Positions 41,412 through 52,505 of a stretch of DNA of 64,000 nt are shown here, one piece after another. Source of the stretch: Microbacterium gorillae (lineage in GTDB: Bacteria > Actinomycetota > Actinomycetes > Actinomycetales > Microbacteriaceae). Under the pieces are notes generated by a model. The model did no database searches. It was not told the origin of the DNA and saw only the letters and a program-made list of their open reading frames with translations. Made by a program: the position numbers and the translations under genes. Position 1 is the first letter of the stretch. Each line of letters begins with the position of its first letter. Location of the stretch: assembly GCF_000826185.2 (NCBI RefSeq), contig NZ_LN648875.1, forward strand, positions 864,356 to 928,355, given 5' to 3'.

Positions 41412-42992
41412 TCAGTTCGTGAACGACACCTTGTTCAGTCCGCGCGAGAGCGCGATTCCGGCCTGATCCGCCGTCGGCCAGCCGGTCGTGTTGGCGGCCG
41501 TGGCGAGCATCGTGTCGGCGAACGCGGCGATGATGTACGGACCGCGCTCGAACGTAATCTCCTGCATCTTCTTCAGCGCTGCCGAGCGCTGGGCGTCGTC
41601 CGTCGCAGCATTCGCGATCGCCCACTGCTCGTTGAACTCCTTGTCCGAGAACTGCGTCTGCGACCACACCACATCGGGGCCGAGGAGCATCGTCGCGGTC
41701 GACATCACGCTCATCGACGGCATGGGCTCGTTCACACCCACCTCCCACGGCGCACCCTCGAAGTAGGTGGCTTCGTCGACGAGGTTCACGGACGCGTCCA
41801 GGCCGATTTCGCGCGCGGCCTTGGACACCAGCTGCGCCAGGGGCTCGGACGATGCGATCGCGGTGAACACGGCCTTCTTTCCGGTGGCCCCCGCCTCGGC
41901 GATGAGCTTCTTCGCACCCTCCACGTCACGCTTGCGGACGAGGCTCTTGTCGAACTCCGGATCGGCCGGACCGAACGTGTCGTAGGCGAGAGAGCCGTGA
42001 CCGCCGTAGATGACCTGCAGGATCTCGTCGCGATCCACACCCATCTTGAGCGCCTCGCGAACGCGCGGATCAGCGAAGACGCTGTCGCCCGTGGTCTTCA
42101 GCGCGATGCCGTCCCACGATCCGGACTTCAGGTCGAGGACGTTGAACCGCTTGTCCGCTTCCAGGCGGGACAGCTGCGACGCGGGCGGCGCGGTGATGAC
42201 GTCGACCTGTCCACTGATGAGGGCGTTCACGCGCGCATCGGCGTCCGGCAGAGGGATCAGTTCGAAGCCCGCGAGCTTCGCGACGTCACCGTGGTAGTCA
42301 TCGAACCGCTTCCACACCGACTTGGTCGCGTCGTGCGAGACGAATTCGAACGGTCCGGTGCCCACCGGGGTCTTCGGGTCATAGCCCACCGGGACCAGGT
42401 TCGTCCCCGCCTCGGCGAGCATCCGGTCGAACCAGCCGTTCGGGCCCCTCAGGTGGAACCGCACGGTGAGGTCATCGACCTTGTCCATCGACTTCACCTG
42501 GCCGAGAGCCGCGCCGGCCGACGCGGCGATATCCGGATTCTGCATCCGCTTGATCGTGAAGATCACATCGTCGGCGTTGGCGGTCTTGCCGTTGTGGAAC
42601 TTGATTCCCGGCTTCAGCTTGACGATCCACGTGGAACCGTCGCCCTCGGGCTTGACCTCGTCAACGAGCACCTTCTCGAGCTTGAAGTCGTCGGTGTATC
42701 GCAGCAGCGGCTCATACACGGGCCCCTGGGCGACGAAGTAGCCGTCGAGGTTCATGGCCGCGTGCGCGTCGAAGACCGTGGTGGCGTCGCCACCGTGGAA
42801 TCCGATGCGGAGCATTCCCCCGTCCGCGGCGGCCGTCGAACCGGAGTCCGACTTCGCGGGCTGGCTCGCGCAGGCGCTGAGCATCACGCTCACGCCAAGG
42901 ATGGCGACAGCGGCGCGCAGCAGGCGGGACAGTCGTGACCGTCCACTCCCACGCTCTCTGCGCCGGACTTCATCGTGCGACGGCTGCTTCAT
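41412..42992 (-). CDS. ABC transporter substrate-binding lipoprotein (peptide/opine/nickel, DppA type)
   Basis: A 526-residue family-5 solute-binding protein. The signal peptide and lipobox are LLRAAVAILGVSVMLSAC; the body has MLRIGFHGGDATTVFDAHAA, YEPLLRYTDDFKLEKVLVDE, WIVKLKPGIKFHNGKTANAD and DPRVREALKMGVDRDEIL. It would deliver a peptide-sized or aromatic conjugate to the permeases at 44094 and 45092, across a divergent promoter. ATG 42992 is preceded by AAAGGG. It follows the alpha/beta hydrolase gene by 37 bp on the same strand. Confidence 0.9.
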   Translation of the reverse strand: MKQPSHDEVRRRERGSGRSRLSRLLRAAVAILGVSVMLSACASQPAKSDSGSTAAADGGMLRIGFHGGDATTVFDAHAAMNLDGYFVAQGPVYEPLLRYTDDFKLEKVLVDEVKPEGDGSTWIVKLKPGIKFHNGKTANADDVIFTIKRMQNPDIAASAGAALGQVKSMDKVDDLTVRFHLRGPNGWFDRMLAEAGTNLVPVGYDPKTPVGTGPFEFVSHDATKSVWKRFDDYHGDVAKLAGFELIPLPDADARVNALISGQVDVITAPPASQLSRLEADKRFNVLDLKSGSWDGIALKTTGDSVFADPRVREALKMGVDRDEILQVIYGGHGSLAYDTFGPADPEFDKSLVRKRDVEGAKKLIAEAGATGKKAVFTAIASSEPLAQLVSKAAREIGLDASVNLVDEATYFEGAPWEVGVNEPMPSMSVMSTATMLLGPDVVWSQTQFSDKEFNEQWAIANAATDDAQRSAALKKMQEITFERGPYIIAAFADTMLATAANTTGWPTADQAGIALSRGLNKVSFTN

Positions 42993-43029
42993 GGCGGACC
43001 CTTTCTCTGGTCTCGGGGTGACGGGCTTG

Positions 43030-43833
43030 TCAGGCGGTCGCCGCGAGACGGGCGACGGCCGCGGCGATCTTGTCGGGTTCCTGGACGATCAGAAGATGTC
43101 CGGTCGGGTAGGCGTCGCCCACGATCCGGACCGTCGGCGCGTCGCCGAGCCAGTGCGCCCAGATCTCCGCGCTCTCGGGCGTGAACAGCAGGTCATCGTC
43201 CGGGATGAGCACCTGGCGCGGTCCACGGATGCGGGCGAGCCGCCGGTACAGCGACGGCACTCCGCGCCAGTCGTAGGCCTCCGGGTCGGACCATTCGTCC
43301 TGCACCGGACCGATGTTCTGACCGTCCTCATCGGCATCGCGGTACTCCGGGTACGCGGCCTGGTTCCCGTTGAAGCTGTAGTGGTCCATATCGACGTCCT
43401 CGGGCAGGTTCGCCCAGTCCAGACGGTCGCCGTCACCGGGGGTGACCAGCGGCAGGGGCGCCGGCGCGAGGACGGTGAGCGAGAGCACGCGCTCCGGCAG
43501 CAGGGCGGCCACGGAGGCCGCGACGGGTGCTCCGCCGGAGTGGCCGACGGCGTGGAAGGTCGTCACGCCGAGGGCCGCGAGCGCGTCCGCCTGGAGCAGG
43601 GCGAGGTCATCCACCGAACGCATCCACGCTGGACGGACGGAGTCGCCGAAGCCCGGACTCTGCGGCACGGTGACGGTGAAGTTCTCGGCCAGCCGGTCGT
43701 ACAGGGGAAGCCAGCGGTCAGACAGACCCGCCCCATGGAAGAAGACCAGGTCCGGTCCGCTGCCGGCTCGGAAGTACGGCAGCTCGGCGCCGTCGGCTCC
43801 GAAACGGATGCGCTGCAATTCGGGCGTCGTCAC
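43030..43833 (-). CDS. Alpha/beta hydrolase
   Basis: A 267-residue alpha/beta hydrolase with an intact triad: LVFFHGAGLSDRWLPLYDRL (oxyanion), nucleophile Ser in AVGHSGGAPVAASVAAL, acid in VLIPDDDLLFTPES, and the late His in YPTGHLLIVQEP. The GTG at 43833 has AGAGAGG upstream and is the likely start; a longer upstream frame covers the promoter. It precedes dppA-like 41412, so it may hydrolyse an ester or amide of the imported compound. Substrate unknown. Confidence 0.85.
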   Translation of the reverse strand: MTTPELQRIRFGADGAELPYFRAGSGPDLVFFHGAGLSDRWLPLYDRLAENFTVTVPQSPGFGDSVRPAWMRSVDDLALLQADALAALGVTTFHAVGHSGGAPVAASVAALLPERVLSLTVLAPAPLPLVTPGDGDRLDWANLPEDVDMDHYSFNGNQAAYPEYRDADEDGQNIGPVQDEWSDPEAYDWRGVPSLYRRLARIRGPRQVLIPDDDLLFTPESAEIWAHWLGDAPTVRIVGDAYPTGHLLIVQEPDKIAAAVARLAATA

Positions 43834-44093
43834 GTGTTCGAGCCTCTCTGTCCGGGGCCCGGTGCGTACGACGCAACGTCGCTGCGGCGCGCGTCTCGGG
43901 CAGGCGGGCCGGTCGGAATTCGCGGCCTGTCGCCAAGCTAGGTAGCCCGCCGCAGGCGGGCAATACGAAGGACCTTTACGCATCTCAGACAACAGGGCCG
44001 CATACCCGTACCGCCGGTAGCCAGAAAAAGAGTTCGGGAGTAAGCATGGGAAATCGCATATGCGCAATGTTGAGCATCGAGGTGGAGGAACCC
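43834..44093. other. Divergent promoter region of the hydrolase/dppA and dpp-cat operons
   Basis: 260 bp without a gene. It contains GCCCGCC-GCA-GGCGGGC (43945-43961), a 7-bp stem, preceded by GCTAGGTAGC (43938-43947), which resembles one box of the CTAGG elements at 26259 and 53729 but has no partner at 47 bp. No confident -35/-10 pair was found. Confidence 0.45.
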
Positions 44094-45095
44094 GTGGCCC
44101 TTGTAGAGATCGAGACGGCGGATGCCACAGCCGCCCGAGCGGCGGGTCCCTATCGCTGGATCGGCAGACGCCTCGGGCTGGGCGTGGTGACCCTGGTGCT
44201 CGTGGCGGTGATCGTGTTCTTCGTGACGATGCTGCTGCCCGGGGACGCCGCGCGCGTCGTTCTGGGGAATGCGGCGACCCCGGAGCGCCTCACCGCGCTG
44301 CGCGCCGAAATGGGGCTGGACCGCCCCATCATCGTCCAGTTCGCCAGCTGGGTCGGCGGCATCCTGCGGGGAGACTTCGGCGATTCTCTCGTCTCCCGCC
44401 GGCCCGTCACCGACATCGTCCTTCCCGCCCTCGGGAACACCCTCGCCCTGGTCACCGCCGTGGTCGCCATCAGCATCCCGCTCGCTCTGGTGATCGGCAT
44501 CGCCGCCGCGGTCCGCCCGGGCGGGATCATGGACGGCTTCGTCGGCTTCATCTCGGTCGTGATCTCGGCGTTGCCCGAGTTCGTCATCGCCATCGTCCTG
44601 ATCGTGGCCCTGTCCACCGGAGCGCTCGCCCTGTTCCCCGCGGTCTCACTGATCCCCGTCGGCGATTCCCCCTTCGCGCATCCGGACATGATGTTCCTCC
44701 CGGCGCTCACCCTGATCATCATCAGCATCCCCTACCTCGCCCTCCAGGTCCGTGCGTCCCTGCAGGATTCGCTGCGCTCCGAGTACGTGACGATGGCCGA
44801 GCTGAAGGGCCTCAGTCGGCCGAGAGTGCTGCTATGGCACGCGCTGCCGAACTCCCTGGCCCCGGCCATCCAGGCAGCCGGCCTGACGCTGACGATGCTC
44901 ATGGGCGGAACGGTCGTCCTCGAGTTCATCTTCCAGTACCCCGGGATCGGCCTCGCCCTGTCCACCGCTGTCGCCCAACGCGACATCACCACCGTGCAGG
45001 CGGCGGTGGTGATCCTCGCGGCCGGGTACATCGTGATCAATCTCGTCGCCGACGTCCTGACCCTGCTCGTGACCCCGAAACTGAGGACCCGATGA
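44094..45095 (+). CDS. ABC transporter permease (DppB type)
   Basis: A 333-residue inner-membrane permease with about six helices. Seen: GRRLGLGVVTLVLVAVIVFF (first helix), LPGDAARVVLG, LRAEMGLDRPIIVQFASWVG, and the EAA loop EYVTMAELKGLSRPRVLLWH. The GTG at 44094 is preceded by GGTGGAGGAA, better than the ATG at 44046, which has no such site. It is the first gene of an 8.3-kb plus-strand operon running through catB, catC, catA and pcaD, and overlaps the next permease (ATGA). Confidence 0.9.
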   Translation: MALVEIETADATAARAAGPYRWIGRRLGLGVVTLVLVAVIVFFVTMLLPGDAARVVLGNAATPERLTALRAEMGLDRPIIVQFASWVGGILRGDFGDSLVSRRPVTDIVLPALGNTLALVTAVVAISIPLALVIGIAAAVRPGGIMDGFVGFISVVISALPEFVIAIVLIVALSTGALALFPAVSLIPVGDSPFAHPDMMFLPALTLIIISIPYLALQVRASLQDSLRSEYVTMAELKGLSRPRVLLWHALPNSLAPAIQAAGLTLTMLMGGTVVLEFIFQYPGIGLALSTAVAQRDITTVQAAVVILAAGYIVINLVADVLTLLVTPKLRTR

Positions 45096-45982
45096 CCAGC
45101 CCCAGCACCGTCACCACGGCACTGCGCTCACTCCGTGCGGAACGGAGCACCTCCCGCGTGCGCACCGCACTGCGCGACCGTCGATCCATCATCGGACTGG
45201 TCCTGATCGGCATCACCCTGCTGATCGCGCTGATCGGCCCGTTGCTGGCACCGCACCCGGTCGACGCCTACATCGCGGCACCGTTCGCCCCTCCCGGCGA
45301 CGGCTACCCGCTCGGTACCGACGCCATGGGGCAGGACGTGCTCTCCCGGGTCCTGAGCGGCGGCCGGACGGTCGTGTGGATGTCCGTCATCTCGGCGACG
45401 ATCGGAACCGTGGTCGGCGCGCTCGTCGGCATGCTCGCCGGCTACCGCGGCGGGTGGGCCGACGAGGTCCTGATGCGCCTGTGCGATGTCTTCCTCGCCC
45501 TCCCGATGATGGTGTTCGTCCTGCTCGTGGTGGCGGTCTTCGGACGCGCCCCCTGGCTCCTGGTCGCTCTCATCGCCTTCTCGCACGTGCCATCCGCCGC
45601 CCGCGTCATTCGCGGCGCGACCCTCGACGTCAGCACGCGCGAATACGTCGAGTCCGCCCAGGCGCTCGGTGCCGGACCGCTGCGCGTGAACATCACCCAG
45701 GTGCTGCCGAACATCATCCCCACCCTGTCCGTCGAGTACGGGCTGCGGATCGTGTGGTCGGTGTCCATGCTCGCGGGCCTCAGCGTGCTCGGGCTCGGCG
45801 TCGCCGCGCCCGCCGCCGACTGGGGCCTGATGATCAACGAGAACCGCGCCGCCTTCTCGTTCCAGCCGCTCGGCGTCCTCGTTCCGCTCGCACTGCTGGC
45901 GATGTTCGCGCTGGGCGCGAACCTCGTCTCCGAGGGCATCGCCCGATCACTGAACGTCTACACCTCAGGGAGCAACGCATGA
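45092..45982 (+). CDS. ABC transporter permease (DppC type)
   Basis: A 296-residue permease. Seen: the cytoplasmic N-terminal RTALRDRRSIIGLVLIGITL, the DppC hallmark PLGTDAMGQDVLSRVLSGGR, and the EAA loop EYVESAQALGAGPLRVNITQ followed by VLPNIIP. It pairs with the DppB-type permease to form the membrane channel. Its stop overlaps the ATPase start (ATGA), so permeases and ATPase are translated in a coupled series. Confidence 0.92.
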   Translation: MTSPSTVTTALRSLRAERSTSRVRTALRDRRSIIGLVLIGITLLIALIGPLLAPHPVDAYIAAPFAPPGDGYPLGTDAMGQDVLSRVLSGGRTVVWMSVISATIGTVVGALVGMLAGYRGGWADEVLMRLCDVFLALPMMVFVLLVVAVFGRAPWLLVALIAFSHVPSAARVIRGATLDVSTREYVESAQALGAGPLRVNITQVLPNIIPTLSVEYGLRIVWSVSMLAGLSVLGLGVAAPAADWGLMINENRAAFSFQPLGVLVPLALLAMFALGANLVSEGIARSLNVYTSGSNA

Positions 45983-47595
45983 CCGACACAGCGTCGACAT
46001 CAGTGGTGCGCGTGCAGGGCCTCACCGTCAAGGTCGCCGACAAGGAGATCGTCAGCGACGTCTCCTTCGAGATCGCCGGGGGCGAGATCCTGGGCCTCGT
46101 CGGCCAGAGCGGGTCCGGCAAGACGACGGTGAGCATGGCGCTGCTCGGTTACACGCGACGCGGCGCTCGACTCACCGACGGCGCGGTGGAGGTCGCCGGG
46201 GTGGACGTCCGCGCCCTCAGCGCCGCGCAGTTGCGCGCGTTCCGCGGGCGGCGGGTCACCTATGTTCCGCAGGATCCGCGCGCGTCCCTGAACCCCGCAC
46301 TCACCGTGCGGCGCCAGCTGGCCGAGGTCCTGGTCTCGTCGCCGGAGTCCTTGACGAAGGAGCAGATCGAGAACCTCATCCTCGAGTGCCTCGGCAGCGT
46401 CGGTCTGCCGGCGACCCGCGAATTCGCCAGACGCTACCCCCATCAGCTTTCGGGAGGTCAGCTCCAGCGCGTCGGCATCGCCATGGCGATCATCGACCGA
46501 CCCGAAGTGCTCGTCCTCGACGAACCGACGACGGGCCTGGACGTGACCACGCAGCGGCGCATCCTCGACCTCGTCCGGGGCCTGTGCACCGAGTACGGGA
46601 TCGCCGGACTCTACGTCACGCACGACCTCTCCGTCATCGCCGAGATCGCCGACCGGGTGATCGTGATGCACGACGGCGTGATCGTCGAGGAGGGCGAGGT
46701 CGAGACGGTCTTCGAGGACCCCCGGGACGAGTACACCCGTCGCCTGCTCCGGGCGGCGCCGGACATCAACGCCGAGCTGCCGCCGCGCACCGCGCCCGAG
46801 GCGGATGCCGGGCGGGTGCTCGCCGTGGCGGACCTGGATGCCGGTTACCGGCGCAACCAGGTGCTCCACGACCTCACCTTCGAATTGGGACGGGGCGAGT
46901 GCCTGGCGATCGTCGGCGAGTCCGGGTCCGGCAAGAGCACCCTGTCCCGCGCGATCATCGGCCTGCACCCGCAGTACACCGGACGCATCCTGTGGCAGGA
47001 CCGGGAGCTGCCGCGGCGCGCGGCACGCCGCTCCCGCGAGATGGTCAAGGACCTGCAGTACATCTTCCAGAGCCCGTTCACGGCGCTCAATCCCCGGATG
47101 ACCGTCGAGGAGAGCGTCGGGTTCGCCCACCGGATGGCCTTCCACGCCACCGCCGCCCAGCGCCGCGCAGCCGTGCGCGACGCCGTCGAGCGCGTGCACC
47201 TGCCCGCGAATGTCCTGACCAAGCTGCCCGGCAGCCTGTCCGGCGGAGAGCGGCAGCGCGTCGCGATCGCGCGAGCGCTGGTCACCGAACCCAGCATCCT
47301 CGTCTGCGACGAGGTGACGGCGTCGCTGGACGTGCTGATCCAGGCGTCCATCATCGACCTGCTCGCCGAGCTGAAGCGCGAGGGTGGCCTGTCGCTGCTG
47401 TTCGTCACGCACGACCTCGCGCTGGTGCGGTCCTTCGCCGACCGCGTGCTGGTGCTCGAACGCGGTCGGATCGTCGAGATCGGCGAGACGGCGACCGTCC
47501 TCCGTGACCCGCAGGCCCCGTACACGCAGCGGTTGGTCGGGGATGCCCTGTCCATCCGTCAGGCACTCGAGGGCCGGCGCACCCCCGCCCTCTGA
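45979..47595 (+). CDS. ABC transporter ATPase, fused DppD-DppF type
   Basis: A 538-residue protein with two complete ATP-binding cassettes. First: GQSGSGKTTVSMALLG, LSGGQLQRVGIAMAI, VLVLDEPTTGLDV. Second: GESGSGKSTLSRAIIG, LSGGERQRVAIARAL, ILVCDEVTASLD, with FQSPFTALNPRMTV at its Q-loop. One fused protein replaces the usual two subunits of peptide/opine importers. It is followed after 12 nt by the muconate cycloisomerase gene, so import and ring-cleavage genes are on one transcript. The substrate could be an aromatic conjugate rather than a peptide (inference from this linkage). Confidence 0.93.
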   Translation: MTDTASTSVVRVQGLTVKVADKEIVSDVSFEIAGGEILGLVGQSGSGKTTVSMALLGYTRRGARLTDGAVEVAGVDVRALSAAQLRAFRGRRVTYVPQDPRASLNPALTVRRQLAEVLVSSPESLTKEQIENLILECLGSVGLPATREFARRYPHQLSGGQLQRVGIAMAIIDRPEVLVLDEPTTGLDVTTQRRILDLVRGLCTEYGIAGLYVTHDLSVIAEIADRVIVMHDGVIVEEGEVETVFEDPRDEYTRRLLRAAPDINAELPPRTAPEADAGRVLAVADLDAGYRRNQVLHDLTFELGRGECLAIVGESGSGKSTLSRAIIGLHPQYTGRILWQDRELPRRAARRSREMVKDLQYIFQSPFTALNPRMTVEESVGFAHRMAFHATAAQRRAAVRDAVERVHLPANVLTKLPGSLSGGERQRVAIARALVTEPSILVCDEVTASLDVLIQASIIDLLAELKREGGLSLLFVTHDLALVRSFADRVLVLERGRIVEIGETATVLRDPQAPYTQRLVGDALSIRQALEGRRTPAL

Positions 47596-47607
47596 TCAGG
47601 AACCGCC

Positions 47608-48714
47608 GTGAAGATCACCGAGGTCGAAGCGATCCCCTATCGCATACCGATGCGCAAGGCGCTGCACTTCGCCAGCGGCGAGGTGCACGCCATCGAGCAC
47701 GTCCTGCTCCGGCTCACCACCGATGAGGGGTTGGTCGGGACGGCGGACATTCCGCCGCGACCGTACACCTACGGCGAGACCGTGGCGTCCGTGACCGGGC
47801 TCCTGCGGGGTCTGTTCCGGGACGCCCTCGTCGGGACGGACCCGTTCGCTCGCGAACGCGTGCACGAGCGTCTGAACCGCACGGTCGGCAACCCCACCAC
47901 GAAGGGCGCGATCGACATCGCACTGTGGGACCTCGCCGGTCAGGCGGTCGGACGATCGGTGCACGCCCTGCTCGGCGGATACACCGACCGGCTGCGCGTT
48001 TCGCACATGCTCGGATTCGATGAGGTCCCGGCCATGGTCGATGAGGCGCAACGGTACCGGGACGAGTACGGGATCGACACCTTCAAAGTCAAGGTCGGCC
48101 GTCGCCCGCTCGCGCTCGACATCGAGCTGACCCGCGCACTGCGCGGTGCCCTCGGTCCGGACGTGGAGCTGTATCTCGACGCCAACCGCGGGTGGACGGC
48201 GACCGAGGCGCGCCAGGTGCTGGATGCGACCGCCGACCTGGATCTCACGTTCTTCGAGGAACCCGACGACGCCGCGGAGGTCCTCGGGCGCCGATGGCTC
48301 GTGCGGCTGTCCCGGATTCCGATCGTGGCGGACGAGTCGGCGCCATCGCTCGGTGACGCGGCCCGCGAGATCCAGACCGGCGGCGCCTCGGCGCTGTCCA
48401 TCAAGACCGCCCGAACCGGCTTCACCGAGTCCGCCAAGATCCTCGCCTACGCCGAGGCCGTGGGCGTCGACGTGCTGATGGGCAACCAGATCGACACCCA
48501 GCTCGGCTCGACCGCGACGGTCGTCTTCGGCGCGGCCTTCGCGTACTCCGCGCGCCGCGCCGCGGAGCTGTCGAACTTCCTGGACATGGCGGATGACCTG
48601 ACCGTGCGCCCGCTGTCGATCGTCGACGGCTTTGTCGCGGTGCCCGACGGCGTCGGTACCGGGATCGAGATCGACCCCGACAAGCTCGCCCACTACCGCC
48701 TCGACGAGGAGTGA
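47608..48714 (+). CDS. catB: Muconate cycloisomerase
   Basis: A 368-residue enolase-superfamily enzyme that converts cis,cis-muconate to muconolactone. Seen: capping-domain start MKITEVEAIPYRIPMRKAL, the KxK catalytic pair in DTFKVKVGRRPLAL, the metal ligands Asp in LYLDANRGW, Glu in LTFFEEPDD and Asp in IPIVADESAPS, and the second catalytic Lys in ALSIKTARTG. The KxK motif and context (catC 4 nt downstream, catA in the same operon) favour CatB over a racemase or a dipeptide epimerase. The start is GTG 47608, with CAGGAA upstream. Confidence 0.88.
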   Translation: MKITEVEAIPYRIPMRKALHFASGEVHAIEHVLLRLTTDEGLVGTADIPPRPYTYGETVASVTGLLRGLFRDALVGTDPFARERVHERLNRTVGNPTTKGAIDIALWDLAGQAVGRSVHALLGGYTDRLRVSHMLGFDEVPAMVDEAQRYRDEYGIDTFKVKVGRRPLALDIELTRALRGALGPDVELYLDANRGWTATEARQVLDATADLDLTFFEEPDDAAEVLGRRWLVRLSRIPIVADESAPSLGDAAREIQTGGASALSIKTARTGFTESAKILAYAEAVGVDVLMGNQIDTQLGSTATVVFGAAFAYSARRAAELSNFLDMADDLTVRPLSIVDGFVAVPDGVGTGIEIDPDKLAHYRLDEE

Positions 48715-48718
48715 TCCC

Positions 48719-49006
48719 ATGCTCTACCTGATCCGAATGGACGTCCGATTGCCCCACGATCTGGACGCCGGCGTCCGTGCGGAGTTGGTCGATCGCGAGA
48801 AGGCCTACGCGCAGGCGCTGCAGCGGTCGGGTCAGTGGGCGCAGCTGTGGCGGGTCGTCGGCGAGTATGCGAACTACTCCGTCTTCGACGTCGCCGGTCA
48901 CGACGAGCTGCACGAGCTGTTGAGCAGCCTCCCGCTGTTCCCGTTCATGGACATCGCCGTGACACCGCTCGCCCAGCACCCGTCCCGCATCTCGACGAGC
49001 GCCTGA
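48719..49006 (+). CDS. catC: Muconolactone delta-isomerase
   Basis: A 95-residue enzyme converting muconolactone to 3-oxoadipate enol-lactone. Seen: MLYLIRMDVRLPHDLD at the start, LVDREKAYAQALQRSG, WAQLWRVVGEYANYSVFDV and LHELLSSLPLFPFMDIAVTP, the full pattern of CatC, which forms a decamer. ATG 48719 has GAGGAG eight bases upstream, inside the end of catB. It is followed 10 nt later by an unexpected AAA+ ATPase gene. Confidence 0.93.
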   Translation: MLYLIRMDVRLPHDLDAGVRAELVDREKAYAQALQRSGQWAQLWRVVGEYANYSVFDVAGHDELHELLSSLPLFPFMDIAVTPLAQHPSRISTSA

Positions 49007-49016
49007 GGCGGCGGAC

Positions 49017-51535
<2,519 letters not shown>

Positions 51536-51601
51536 TCCTCCGGGCGGTGAGCGCGTTGCAGCGCCCACCGCCCGGTCCGCTTTTCGCCCCCGAGGAGAAT
51601 C

Positions 51602-52378
51602 GTGACCGTTCCCGCACTCGCCTTCACGCCCGTCATCGGGGACACGGACGCGCCGCTGGTCGTCCTGGGCTGTTCGCTCGGCACGTCGACGGCGCTCTGG
51701 GAGTCGACGATCCCGCGACTGCTGGACCGCTATCGCGTCGTCACCTGGGACCTGCCCGGACACGGCGACTCACCGGCCGCGCGCGCGCCCTTCACCGTGG
51801 CCGAACTCGCCGACGCCGTGGCCGCCGGCGTGGATGAGCTCGGCGCGTCCCGGTTCCACTACGCCGGAGTCTCCCTCGGTGGAGCCACCGGCCTCGAACT
51901 TCTCATTCGCCACCCGGGTCGCGTGGCGGCCGCGGCGATCGTCGCCTCCAGCGCCTGCTTCGGTGGCGCCGAGGCCTGGCGGGCGCGGGCCGACCTGGTG
52001 CGCGCGAGCTCGACGGCCGACCTGGTCGAGCAGTCGGCCACACGATGGTTCACCCCCGCCGCGGTGGACGTCGCCCCCGAGCTCGTCGCTCGTCTGCTGC
52101 AGGACCTGCGCGATGCCGACGACGACAGCTACGCCCTGTGCTGCGAGGCGCTGGCCGCTTATGACGTGCGCGCGGACCTGTCCGGCATCACGGCGCCGGT
52201 CCTCGCGCTGTGGGGTGCATCCGACCCCGTGGTCGGTGAGGCCAGCGCGCGGGAGATCGCCGACGGTGTCCGGACCGGGACGAGTGCGCCCATCCCCGAC
52301 GCCGCTCATCTTCCCCCGGTCGAGCGGCCCGCCGAGGTCGCGGCCCACCTCAACACCTTCTCCGCCGCCCACGACTGA
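51602..52378 (+). CDS. pcaD: 3-oxoadipate enol-lactonase
   Basis: A 258-residue alpha/beta hydrolase that hydrolyses the enol-lactone to 3-oxoadipate. Seen: VVLGCSLGTSTALWESTIPR, DLPGHGDSPAA, nucleophile Ser in HYAGVSLGGATGLELL, acid in LALWGASDPVVG, and His in IPDAAHLPPVERP. The GTG at 51602 has GAGGAGAA upstream. It is the last gene of the dpp-cat operon and completes the steps from catechol to 3-oxoadipate. The CoA-transferase (pcaIJ) and thiolase (pcaF) are not in this window. Confidence 0.9.
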   Translation: MTVPALAFTPVIGDTDAPLVVLGCSLGTSTALWESTIPRLLDRYRVVTWDLPGHGDSPAARAPFTVAELADAVAAGVDELGASRFHYAGVSLGGATGLELLIRHPGRVAAAAIVASSACFGGAEAWRARADLVRASSTADLVEQSATRWFTPAAVDVAPELVARLLQDLRDADDDSYALCCEALAAYDVRADLSGITAPVLALWGASDPVVGEASAREIADGVRTGTSAPIPDAAHLPPVERPAEVAAHLNTFSAAHD

Positions 52379-52410
52379 CCCCGTCGCTCTCACCCGCGAC
52401 ACTTTCACGC

Positions 52411-52497
52411 GCGCAGACCTGCCGAAGTTGTGAGCGGCCGCGGCGATGCTCCCAACAGCGGCAGATCTCGACGCGCAGACCTGCCGGAGTTGGGAGC
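52411..52497. repeat. Three copies of a 25-bp repeat (forward, reverse, forward)
   Basis: Copy 1 (52411-52435) reads GCGCAGACCTGCCGAAGTTG then TGAGC; copy 2 (52448-52468) is inverted; copy 3 (52473-52497) is direct with GTTGGGAGC at its end. Copies 2 and 3 can form a long hairpin (GCTCCCAAC with GTTGGGAGC, plus an inner 8 of 9 stem); copies 1 and 2 can form a weaker competing one. It lies between the convergent pcaD and flavin monooxygenase genes and may act as terminator, or be a REP-like element. Confidence 0.75.
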
Positions 52498-52505
52498 AAG
52501 CCCGG

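Noticed and set aside
43938-43947. GCTAGGTAGC as a third CTAGG element
   Set aside because: It matches one box only; nothing like CTAGG lies 47 bp away on either side.
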